From NCBI GenBank assembly GCA_028751875.1, contig CM054140.1:15000747-15064746 (forward strand): 64,000 nucleotides of DNA, written 5' to 3'. Position numbers and translations under genes: made by a program. This document shows, in pieces, positions 1 through 11,110 of the stretch. The notes below the pieces were generated by a model, which ran no database searches, was not told the DNA's origin, and saw only the letters and a list, made by a program, of their open reading frames with translations. This stretch comes from Rapana venosa. Lineage: Eukaryota > Mollusca > Gastropoda > Neogastropoda > Muricidae. Numbering within the stretch: the stretch's first letter is position 1; each line of letters opens with the position of its first letter.

Positions 1-339
1 CCAGACCCTGATACTGTCATCTATTCCCTTTGCATCATACACTCACATCAACTAGAAGAATAGCTGGTAAGAGATGTGACACAAGACAGGAATTGGTTTA
101 TTCCTACATTTAACATGAAACAGAATTAATTGTTACATGGGGCAAAGCACAAAAAAAATTTTTTCTAATCAAGAGGATTTGGAATCACTTTGCAGAACTG
201 TGATTCGGGTCCTGAAACTGGTATGCCCTCAAGTAAAACCAAAAAAAGTCACTCATGACTGCTACAAACGGAACAAGACGTACTACAAATGCATACAGTT
301 TACTATGAATGGTCTCTTACATAAAGCCTCAATGTTAAT

Positions 340-350
340 TTCTTTGAGAC
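340..350. repeat. Target-site duplication (left) of the LINE at 351-3035
   Basis: TTCTTTGAGAC directly precedes the (ATC)n tail and recurs at the other end of the element, as expected for target-primed reverse transcription. Confidence 0.88.
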
Positions 351-3035
351 ATCATCATCATCATCATCATCAACCATTACACCCAGTGGTGTGTAGGGCA
401 GCAACAAAGCGCTTCCACTCCTGCCTATCCTGGGCTAACCTAGTCACTGATCCCCAAGAGTGCTGCATGGCCTTCATCTCACTTTCTACAGTCCTCCTCC
501 ACGTTGCTTTTGGTCTTCCTTTCTTTCTCTTTCCTTCTGGGGTCCAGTGCAATGCTGTTCTTGTGATTGACTGTGGGTCTCTTCAGAGGATGTGCCCAAT
601 CCACTTCCACCGTCGTCTGGTGATGATGGTTCCCATGTCCTCTTGCCTACATCTCCATAGTAGGTCTTCATTGGAGATCTTCGGAGGCATACAGTGTGAA
701 AGGATTGAAGTTTGGTAAGATCCGCTTCCGTGATCCTCCAGCACTCAGAACCGTACAGGAGCGTAGATACAACACAGCTCTGGTATAGCTTCAGCTTGGT
801 GTTGGTGCTGTACTGAGTTGATCTCCAGATAGGAGAAGGATACTCCAAAGGCTGTCTCTGTGTATGCTGTCAAATGCCTTTTCGAAGTCCACAAAATTCA
901 CATACAGTTGTCTTTGCCACTCTGTGCACTGTTCGATGTTTCTGAGCGTGAATATCTGGTCTATACATCCTTGTTGCTTCCTGAACCCTGCTTGTTCCTT
1001 CCTCAGTGCATCGTCCACAGCATCTGATATTCTTCTGATGATGACCTTGGCCAGTATCTTGCTCGGCACAGACAAAAGAGTGATTCCCCTCCAGTTGCTG
1101 CAGTCGCTCAGGGCTCCTTTCTTGGGGATTTTGATTTACCCACTCCCTTGGTCCAATCTCAGGTACTCTCTCGTTCTTCCATGCAGCTGTGAACAGTGGT
1201 TGCAGTATGTCAGCTGCTAGTTCAGAATCTCCCTTGAACAGTTCGGCACCAAGTTATCCTGGCCTGGTGACTTGCTTTTCTTGAGGGTCTTGATGGCAGC
1301 ACTATTTCTTCCTTTGTTGGGGGGTTGACATCAATTGTCTAATTTCTTTTGTAGCTTCTGGGATGTCGGCTGTCTCGTCAGGTGGTGGTCGGTTGAGAAC
1401 TTCCTGGAAGTGTTCAGCCCATCTTTCTTCTTGCTCTTCTTGTTGTTTAACAGTTCCCCTGTCTGTCCCTGATTGGTCCCCCGCGCTCCTCTTAAATTTG
1501 TTGCATACTTTCTTGGTGATCTTGTAGACTCTCCCTTGCTCTCCTTAGGCCGCCGCCTCTTCTGCCTCTGCTGCCAGCTGGTCCCTGGGCCCTTTTCTCT
1601 TGTTGCTGCGTGCGGGTCTCTTTACTTTCCTGTGTGCCTCTCTGTACAACTCTTCCTTGCCTCTCGTAGCCGTGGAGACTTTACTGCATAAGTCTCTTCT
1701 TGATCTCTCTCCTTTCTTTGATGGCATCGAGGGTCTCTTGTTGGATCCAGTCATTGTTGGTCTTCTTCTTTTGGGCGACTGATGCTCTCCTTGCTGCTCT
1801 CATGTACAGTTTACAGATCTTTCTTCCATGTCGCATCTATGTTTATGCTGTTCTGTCATTTTCTGCAGAATATGGAATCTGTTCCCCAGATTGTTGATGA
1901 ATGCAGACTTCACGTTGGTGTCTCTCAGTCGCTGGGTATCAAATCGCGCTTGAGTGGTTGGTCTTGTGCTCTTCTTCAGTTTCATCTGGATGTGTGCGGT
2001 CACCAGGTGATGATCGCTCCCGACATCCGCACTTCGCTTGGTTCTCACATCCAAAAGAGATCGTCTCCACATTCCATTGATCATCAGATGGTCAATCTGG
2101 TTCATGTCTCTTCCATTCGGCGACGTCCAAGTCAGCTTGTGGATGTCCCGGTGCATGAATAGGGTCCCTCCTATCACTAAGTTGTTCATGGCGCAGAACT
2201 CCACAAGTCTCTCCCCGTTGTCATTTCTGTTCCCCACTCCGTGTTTTCCCTCCGTGTTTTCCCATGACTCTCTCATAGTCAGTGTTGTCGCTTCCGACCT
2301 TGGCGTTGAGGTCCCCATGATAACGATGAGGTCATGGCGTGGGGCCTTCTCTGTCTCTGTCTGCAGCTGGTGGTAGAAGTTGTCTTTGCTCTCATCGTTG
2401 CTGTTGTTGGTTGGTGCGTAGACTGGATGATGGTGATGTTGATGTGTCTTCCCTTCAGTCTCGCACTCATTGTTGCTGTTGACGGGCTTCCACTCCATAA
2501 GGCATCGCTCAACGCCTTTCTTGAGGATGATGGCAACTCCTCGTGGTGCTGGTCGTCATCTCTCCAGAGTAGAGGACGGTTTCCGGTGGTGTTCTCATTA
2601 TCCCAGATCCAGTCCATCTACTCTCGCTTTCTTTCCCAGGACATGGAGGTTTATTTCATCTCTAATGTTACCGTGCCAGCTTGCCTGTCTCATACATCGT
2701 CCTCACGTTCCAATGTCCTAGTCTGATCTTAGTTTTGGTGGTGTTTAGGTCTTCCCTTACCCTGCTGGTAGCTTCCCCTCGGCTTTGGCCATCAGCCATT
2801 CTACGGTCTCACTGGACCCGGGAGATCCTTCGCACGCAAAAGTAGAAATGTTCTCTGTTGCTGTTTCCATAACTTCTTTTCTTTTACGGGACAGGGTTGT
2901 TAGCCCTGTGCCCAACCCCCAACCTGGAAGAAGGGTTCCACCTTAATCGCCTCTTACGACATGCCTGGTTGGAGGGCAGGGATCTTATTCTTGCAATGCT
3001 CGCTTTGCAAGCATACCCCGGTAGTCCCAAGGGGG
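351..3035 (-). mobile_element. RTE-like LINE, near full length, internally deleted
   Basis: Reading on the minus strand from 3035: a 5' leader (about 3035-2890), an endonuclease starting with GHWNVRTMYETGKLA (near 2730-2670) and ending with the SDHH catalytic block (about 2000), then a reverse transcriptase with AGFRKQQGCIDQ and motif A FVDFEKAFD, and a C-terminal tail with KGRPKATWRR. The element ends in an (ATG)n tract. It is flanked by an 11-bp target-site duplication. Frameshifts interrupt it, and the RT segment that should carry the FADD catalytic motif is missing: DSLWSIL runs almost directly into IWRSTQYSTN near 840. A further 28-nt gap follows CLRR near 690. It is therefore not autonomous. 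RTE-like is by motif style; BovB/RTE-X assignment is open. Confidence 0.88.
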
Positions 3036-3046
3036 TTCTTTGAGAC
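3036..3046. repeat. Target-site duplication (right) of the LINE at 351-3035
   Basis: An exact second copy of TTCTTTGAGAC immediately after the 5' end of the element. Confidence 0.88.
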
Positions 3047-3380
3047 AACCTATGCAATAATTTGAAGCAAAATGACTGCCCCCTTCCTTCAACTGACTTT
3101 AGAAATAACTTGAACACTGTGTGAGGTCGAAATTCTTCACACAAGTCCATTACTCAAAGCCAAGACCTCTTTACTCTGTTTACTTCACTTGCAATGCCTT
3201 CATTCTGCTGGGAATGTTACTAATGTCTTCGTTGCTTTGGGATTTGACAATAAAATGTTGAATCAGAATACAGGTCAGTGTTGATACTTACAAATCAGAC
3301 CCAGCACATCCAACTTCAGCATGGGACAGAATTGTCATCTTTTAAATCTTTCAGGAAGAACAGGAACAGTGCAGAACAAA
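3047..3380. other. No feature seen
   Basis: AT-rich single-copy-looking sequence between the LINE and the duplicated block. No exon-like frame or repeat match was recognised. Confidence 0.5.
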
Positions 3381-3409
3381 GAGAGGGATAGAAAAGAGAA
3401 AATTCCTCG

Positions 3410-3490
3410 CACAGAATTTCCGGATGGTGGGGAAGCTATTTATACTGAAGGACCACAGCATCCCCAAAGGGGAACTGGCATTTTAGAAAC
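3410..3490 (+). repeat. 80-bp dispersed box, copy 1
   Basis: Contains GCTATTTATACTGAAGG and a CCCCAAAGGGG core. Related copies lie at 17410-17490 (+) and 35770-35850 (-). Its nature is unknown; it marks the left limit of homology between the two large duplicated blocks. Confidence 0.55.
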
Positions 3491-5439
3491 TAATAATTTA
3501 TTTTTGTTTTATTAGATATGTGAGCAACTCAAATACAATGCACAAACAGTTCAGTTCCAACCCATGTCTTTTTTCCATATTTTTCCCCCCCAATTATTTT
3601 GAAGTTTTGGGGTTTTTTTTTTTTTTTGGGTAATTCTAAAAAACAAAGTTTAAAACTTTTTTACTTTCATCCCACATATGGTCTCTTTCTCTCTCTTCAA
3701 AACACACACATCACATTTAAATGCAGGATGATGACACCCATTGGGACGGCGCTAAATGACTTGATGTACTCCCGATGAATGCGGGAAAAAGCCCCCTCCT
3801 CCCTTCACCCCCCCCTTTTTCCCCACACCCCCCCCCCCTCCCCACCCCTTTTGAGTTGACCATGTCCCCACTATCTCCATGCCCCCTTCCCCCAGGGCGG
3901 GTTTTAACTGGAGGTGGGGACTGGAACACGCCGCTTTCCCACTTGTTTGCTGTTCAGTCAAACCCTGTCTTCCCCCTCAGGGTGGCTAGGGAGGACAGGG
4001 GCACTTTCCTGGATTTTCCTTCTCCTTTTTTTGTTTTTTCCCTTTTGGGTCTGCCACCCCGTTGGCCAACAGAGAACATTCGAGAAAAAACTGCCGCACC
4101 ATCTGTGATGGCGGGGGGCCAGACCCTAAATTCTGCTGTGTTTTTTGGCAGTATGGAGGGCTCTGGATTTTCTTTTTTCTTGCGCGGGTTTTTTTTAACG
4201 GCAGGCCCCCCTGGTTTGGGGTTTTGTATTTGGCCAGCAGTTCCCCAAAGGGGGTCACCCTTTTAACCGCAAGTTTTCAGCTTCACATGGCCCCACTTGG
4301 TTTCCCTTTTGTGGAAAAAGCAAATAAACCAAACTTGTACAATTTTAAATCTAGTTTTAGAAATAAGCTAAAAAATCTAGATCAGAAAAAAATACCAAAA
4401 AACATTACATTATATTGGTCATTTGGGGTGCTTGTGTTCATTGGTGCAAAGTGGCACACGGGCATGATATGCAACCGGGGGAAAAAAAAAAAAAACCCTC
4501 GTTGTATTAAAACCAACCGGGGGAAACCTTCCAAGCTTGTTGATCTAACATACAAAAAGGGGTTTATATTTTCATGTCTTTTAAAAGTTTTAAAAATTAA
4601 TTATGCCAAAACCCTTCAATCTTTTTTTTTTTTTAAAAAACATTTTTTTAAATTAAAAAATTTGAAAGTTCATACAAAAAATGGTTCTTTTGGCCCTGCT
4701 TATTGTTTTTAAGCTTTACACACTTGGGGAGAAAAATTTCCCCAATTTTAATCTTTTTTCTATTCTATATAAACTTACCTTCTTCTTCCTCGTCTTTTTC
4801 TCAACACCTCCCAAAAATTTTTTTAGTCTTTGATAACACCCCTTTTGGGCACAAGGGTTGAATCAAACTTCAAAAAAAGCATCAATAAGTGCGGGCCCCC
4901 CAGTTTCCCCTTGTACTGCTCTTTTCCCCTTTATGCAGTCTGGGGGTCTTGGAAAAATTTACGGGGCAACCTCTGAGCTTTAAAAAAGGGAACACAAAAT
5001 TCACAAATCAAACCTATTAATTTTTAACATCCTTTTGAACTTTTTTTCTTTTGTCCCTTTTCTACCCGTACCCCCTTTTTCTTTGATTTTAAATTTTGTC
5101 AAAATTTAAATTAGAAAAAACCCAATACAAAAGAGTATCAACGTTTTCCAGAAGTATACACCCGGGGCTTCATTAAAAATTTTCGACCATTTTTTAGACT
5201 ACTTCTTTTCATGAAAAAATTCAAACAGCTAAAGGAATTTTCCACAACATCTTTCACATCTAAAAGTAGTGCTGGGGCTGTCTGAATCGGGTTTTAAAAA
5301 AATTTGTTTTAAAGTTTCTAACTTAAATGTGCCCTTGTGTGTTGACTCTTGAGGATTTTGGTGTGTACTGTTTACTGTATATTTAAAAATTTTATTTTTT
5401 CTTTTATATCAAGGTAAGGAAAAAACCCCACTTATCTGC

Positions 5440-5700
5440 TTTTTACATCCAGCCCCCTTGTGTTGCAGTTTTTTTAAATTTTCATCTTTTCCCCCTGGCA
5501 CACAATGGCCTACTCTTAAAAAAAAGGGGGGAACAGGTTTTTAAAACGTGTGGGCAAGATGTTTTTTGCGGCATTCGCACACAGGGGCCTGGGTTTAGAG
5601 TCTCATGGGAAAGGTTTTTTTTTGGGGAGAGTGGAGTCTGAAATGATGTTAACTCCAGGGGAAAATATACTTGAAGGGAATCAAAACCGGGGTTTGTGAT
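5440..5700 (-). repeat. Degraded SINE copy (conserved-domain family)
   Basis: On the minus strand it reads a corrupted version of the family seen at 39310-39600 and 24470-25200: GTTAACTCCAGGGGAAAATAT, GAGTCTCATGG, a CAAGATGTT block, GGCCTAC and TTTGTAA-like remnants in the same order. Homopolymer-inflated sequence obscures the detail. Confidence 0.55.
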
Positions 5701-8700
5701 TGCAGCGGGGTTTTGTGTGGTTTTGTGGTGTGTGGGGGTTTTATGGTTTGTGTTTTTTGTTGTATGTAATGTGTGCACTTTTACAGTTTTTTTTACCTAC
5801 CTCCAGCCCATCAAAAACAGCAAAATGGCATTTGCGAAAATTTTCAAATCGGGAAATGAGTTGTGGCATCCTGAAAAACAAAAACACTTATGTCAATATA
5901 AAATTATATATTAATTCGTTCTTAAAAATTTTCCCTTTTTTCTTTTTCACAAGGGTTTTTTTTATTTGTTTCAACTGTATTTTTGTGAAAACCCAGTACT
6001 TTTGTAAGGTTTAAACTTTAGTTTTAAAGTCCAATAAAAATTTTAGTCTAGTCTGATGACTGATGACAAATAAATTTAAAGAAAAAAAATGTCCCACTAG
6101 TTCTTTTTTGTTTCGACTTTCAAACCTTTAAAACAAAAGCAAAATTTTAAAAGCCCTCCCCCCATCTTGACCTTTTGAGTTGTCCCTTTAAAGGCCCTTT
6201 TTTTGGTTTATTTTTTTGTTCATCCCTCAGTCACGCCCAAAATTGATTCCTTTTTTCAAGCCCGTTATTGTAAGAAAAATTCAAAATTCAAAGCTGGCAA
6301 AAAATTATATGTGGAATCCCCCCAGGAATGCCCTGACCCCTGTTTTTTCTTCCCCACTATACGTGCACAGCGTTTTATTTAAAAACATTATCCATTTTGT
6401 TTATTATCATAAAGCAGCCCTATAATTTTAATTTTATAGGTCATTCCAGAAACATGTGGGGTTTATGTAGGGGACCTACTTACAATCTACCATTTGCCTG
6501 AATTTAGTTTGAAAACTGTAGTGAATGCTGGTTACGGGTTATGTTTGAATTAAAAAAATTTAAATTTTTAAAAAGTTGTAATGAGTACTTGTGTTGTTTT
6601 TTAAAATTTTGAATTTTTTTTTACAAAATTGTCCTTTTCCAAATGGCGGATTTGTGACATGATGGTGAACGTTTTTTCAGATTGTTTTTTTGGGACTTCA
6701 AGACTGCAAATTTTGAAAAAAAATTTTGTAAAAAATTTAAATGCCAGATGTTTGTTCCAAACCCCCAAAGCAGAAATTTTCCTTTTTTATCATAAACCCT
6801 TTAATAGGGGTGGTTTTAAAATCCCCTTTTGTGGTCGTGCCGCTTAGTTTCCAAATTTGGCCCCTTTTTTTAAAATTTCACTCCCAAAGAACTATACCAT
6901 ATCATCAACACATTATAGCTTCCACTGATAAAGGGAAACAGTTAAAAGTATTTAAAAAACGATTTTTTTTGTCAGCAAGCCCCCTACCCTTTGTTCATGG
7001 GTTGAAACTCCCGATTATCAACATGGGTTTTTATTTTTTTAAAGTCACAACCCCACCGAAGTAAAAATTTGGTTTTCAAAACTCGGCACATTCCCTTTAC
7101 GGGCCGAGATTTTTTTGCTGGAAATTCACCTTGATTTAAAATTTTTTTGGGCCCCGTATTTTTCCCGCCCCAAAGGGAAAATTTGCATTCTTTATAGTGT
7201 GCCCGGGCTTTGTCTTTTTTCCAAAAATTTTAAAGTCACGACCCACCGCTTTAAAACAGCAGCTTTGATCAAGATGCCCTTTTCTCGTTCTGTCGATTTT
7301 TTTACAAGGAGAAAGGGAATATTTTTTTTTCAAAGTATTTTTCTTTTGCCAACCCCGGGTTTTTTTAATTTGTAAATCGTGTTTAAAATTACGAAAATTT
7401 TTGTTTTTGTCAGGTTCTCTTTTTTGTCAAAAAGTTTGGGTTGTTAGCGTGGGTACATTTACCCATCGTTTGATTTTGGGTGACCGGGGTTTTTTCTTAT
7501 CAGAAAGAAATTTAAAAAACCAAACTACTGTAATTTTTTGGAAAAAGATTGTTAAAGTGCAAGAAATTTTAAATTTTGCCAAAAAAAATTAAAAGTTCCA
7601 AATTTTTTTTTGGGCGGGGTTCCCGGGAAGGGGCTTTAAACGAAAAAAAGACGGTTTCTTTTTAAACCCCGCAACATTCTTGTTTTAAGTTTTACTTTCT
7701 CTTTCTTTTATAGATGCTATTCGTGTTTTATTTTTGAACAAATTTGCCCACAGAAGTGATTTTTTTCAGTGTTTTTTTAAAGTTTTTTATGGGAATATTT
7801 TCGGGTTTAAACTGTAAAAATCAAAGTATTTAACCCCCGTTGGTTGTGCACGAAACCGAGGGAAACGTTGTTTCTGTTTTCGGCCGTTGATTGAAGCTAC
7901 GAAAATTTGTCTCCGTTTTCCTCATTCAATTATTGATTTTTTTTATGGATGCTCTGGTTTTGTTGTTTAAAATATAAACCCGCAGCAATTTTGTTCCCGT
8001 TGGGTTTTTCGCACGTTGAAATTTTGGGCCCAAAAGTTTGTGTGTTTGTCGTGGGCAGGAAACGGAAATTTTGGTTTTGTGTCCGACTCTGATCTACTGT
8101 AATAAATCGTTCCCCCTTTTTCCCCCGATACAGATTTTAGTGTTTTTATTTAGGGGAAAATGATTGATTAAACCATCGTTGTTATTTTAATGAGTCAAAC
8201 CCAAAAAGAAAGCTAAACCGTAAACGTCATCGCGTGACGTTAATGTTTGGGTAAAAAATTGGCCCCCGATGAAGAGCTCCTGGTCACGACCCAAAAAACG
8301 TCACTCGTTTTTTTCCCCCTTATGTTCCGTAGGCCCTTTAAATGTAATCAAACAATGACGTTCTTCCCATTAAAATTTTGTTCATTTTAGGATGGATACA
8401 ATGCTGGAAATCCCAAGTTAACATTTTTCAAAAATCCTAAAACTTTACAAGTCCTTTTATCAGTTATGAGGGAAAACCCCACCTGAGGATGGGCTTTTTT
8501 TTTTTTTTGTTTTTCGTTCCTTTCTGTTTTTTCCCTTTTCAACATTTTGGAAACCCAAATTTATCTTTAAAAAGTGCAAGAAAAACCCTTGATAAAAAAA
8601 ACAAATAACAAAACAAATGAACACATTACAATTTACATAAAAAAACAAAAAAAAAAACTACAGTTGAAAAATTTGGGTTTTGACAAAATATTCAGCAGAA

Positions 8701-9235
8701 TTTGCAATTACATGCTTAAAAAAATTTTTTTTGTGGTGTACACACACCACACCCCACACCCCCCACCGTACGTCCCCATCCACATTCAGCCACAATACAT
8801 AAAACACACAAAACTCCTCTTTTCATGCGTTGTACACCCCACAAAAACACACCACAAAACACATTTCATTTACATCAAAAATTAAATTTTCTCTCTCTCT
8901 CTCTCTTCCTCTCTCCCTCTCTCTCCTCTCACACCCCAAAACACACACCACACAACCCCAAACCCAACAAAAAATTTTGTGTTTTTTTAAAAGGGGAAGT
9001 TAAAGAGGGGGGGGGCGTTCAAAGAAGAAACAGTGGGAAAAAAAGTAGATTTATAAGGTGGGGGGAGTTTTTATTATAGAGAATAAAGGGGGGAGGGGGG
9101 GCCCACTATACATAGGATGCATGTGAATTTGATCAACAATTTTTTTTTTAAATGTTAGTGTTTCAATATAAATCAAATTTGTGTGTGTTTTGTGTGTGGA
9201 GAGAGAGAGAAAAGAAAAGAGAGAGGAGAGAAAAA

Positions 9236-9266
<31 letters not shown>

Positions 9267-9844
9267 AGAACTTAAACAGTCCAAAATCGTTTGAAATTAT
9301 GTTAAAATCATGTTAGATGTGGGACAAAAAAGCAGCTGCATGTGAGGGAAAAAAAAGCACCAGCAAAATGCTGAGAGTGCTTGAAGGATTCTATTCCCCA
9401 TAAAATAAAAAAATTTAATTTGCCTGTAAAACAAGAAATGAAAAAGAAATAACTTTAGATTATTCTGTTATTCAAAGTGTTGTTAATATTAAAGGAAGAA
9501 ACACCAACAACACAGCAAAGTGTTGATTGTAATCAATTGACAACCCATAACAAAGTTTGATCGACAATTAAGTTTTGGTTTTTACTATAAAAAAAAGCCA
9601 AGAATGAAAAATGATTTCATTGGTTTTTTGTCGTTTTTTTAAAACATGCATTTTGTACTTGATATAAAAGCACTATGCACTCATGAGCTCATATTTTATC
9701 ATTAATTATGAAGGATGCGCTAGGTCGATAAAGAAAACTGGACTTAGCTGTGTTTGTGATATTATATCACTCCAGCATGATAATCAAATGTAGATAATGT
9801 TTATTGATATAATATCATGTCACTCTAAGTTTTAAAACTAATAA

Positions 9845-10175
9845 ATCAATGTAAATAAAGTTACAAGAATGCACTGTTTCTCATTTGAGATGATGTTTTT
9901 TTCATTTGATCTTAAATTGCTACATTTTCATGATTTGTGCTTTTGAGGGGTTTTGGGTTTCCATGTCACAACCAAACGGTCTCGATGCACAACCATAATA
10001 ATCATATAAAATGATAAAATCAGTATGAATAATGTTACAAGAATGCATTGTTCTCCAATTTAAGTGGTTGGTGTTTTGTTTAATGTATGTTTAAATTGCT
10101 ACACTTCCATGATTTGTTATTTTGAAGGTGGGGTTTCCATGTCACAACCAAACGGTTTTCCATGTCACAACCGCA
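9845..10175 (+). repeat. Two tandem ~165-bp units with TGTCACAACC boxes (R1)
   Basis: Two adjacent units share AATGTTACAAGAATGCA, AAATTGCTACA, CATGATT and a closing GTTTCCATGTCACAACC. They are matched in R2 at 21236-21565. Confidence 0.65.
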
Positions 10176-10716
10176 ACATATTACTTTTATAAAGGTATTA
10201 ATTTGAAAAGCTTCCATTCTTGTGTAAAAAAAATTTGTTGTTTTATTTATATGATTTCTGTGTTAAGTTTAGGCTAATTTGTGATGCTTCCTTTGGTCAC
10301 TAGCAAAAAAAAACAAAACTTTAAATCTGGGCGTAACAAAACTGTCCCTTAGAGTGTCATTAGAAAAATGGCCAAAAATATTTCTTTTTCAGTGATTGTC
10401 ATACTTCCAAATGTTAGATTTGTTTTTATAAATAAAACAACAGCATTTTGGAGTGTTTTTTTGTTTGAAAATTCTGAGTACAAAGATTTATTTATGCTAC
10501 TTTTGGTTTCTATGTCACAACCGCAACACGGCTAAAAATAGAACTTTAATTCATCAAATACTAGGAAACCAATTAATATTTCATAATTTTTTCAAAAGAA
10601 TGCAGATTATGACAGAGTACTCTAAAATATAACAAAAAGCCATAAACTTCCAATGACATTTATTTTTCAAGGTCTATGTCACAAAAACCTCACATGTTTC
10701 TGAGAATAACCCATAT

Positions 10717-11110
10717 ATATATAAAAACTACTATCAGAATGATCATCATATATTAATTATTTAAGATCTATGCTGGTGATTCTCAGCTTCAAAGCAGTGA
10801 TTCTCAGGATTAGAAATCTACTTTCCCTCTTAATACTTAAATGTTGTACCGTCTTCAATAAACTGACAAATCATAACAGGTAAGTGCTGATAAAAACTGA
10901 AGCGGTGCTAGCCGTAGGGACCAAACGTGTACCCAAACTTTCCTCCAAAACAATGACTGCAATAGAATTTTGCAATTCATCAGTTCCTCTGTCCAGCTCT
11001 GTGAAGTATAGATTGATAGATTGATACATCGAACGATGTTTTTTCGACAACACTCTCCAGTTTTATTATGCAAAAACTCACCACCAAGACCTGTCAGTCC
11101 TGCTAGTGCC
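10717..11110. other. Unclassified spacer, possible 5' flank of the L2-like LINE
   Basis: Unique within the window. It lies between the sharp end of R1 and the point where the two L2-like copies start to match. It may be the LINE's own 5' region, not present in the second copy. Confidence 0.4.

Larger units (their letters stand above)
3381..10716 (+). repeat. Duplicated non-coding block, copy R1
   Basis: This stretch is colinear with 17360-22098: 3381-3490 matches 17360-17490, and 6440-10716 matches 17880-22098. About 2.5 kb of R1 (roughly 3.5-6.4 kb) has no counterpart in R2. The right boundary is sharp at CCCATATA. The last 1.1 kb is nearly identical to R2, while 3.5-9.3 kb is heavily altered toward T, A, G and C runs relative to the clean R2 copy. 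No coding frame survives in either copy. CT, CA and GA microsatellites at 8730-8950 and 9180-9270 correspond to those of R2. Confidence 0.82.

Noticed and set aside
137..2726. Several plus-strand open frames of 60-190 codons
   Set aside because: They are antisense shadows of the minus-strand LINE; the His run comes from its (ATC)n tail.
3775..4712. 163- and 216-codon frames
   Set aside because: They lie in homopolymer-inflated sequence; Phe/Lys/Pro bias comes from T, A and C runs.
8220..8340. Repeated GTCA/TGAC half-sites that could suggest a regulatory array
   Set aside because: In this ragged copy they are remnants of the TGTCACGACC boxes already described for the clean copy; no separate claim is justified.
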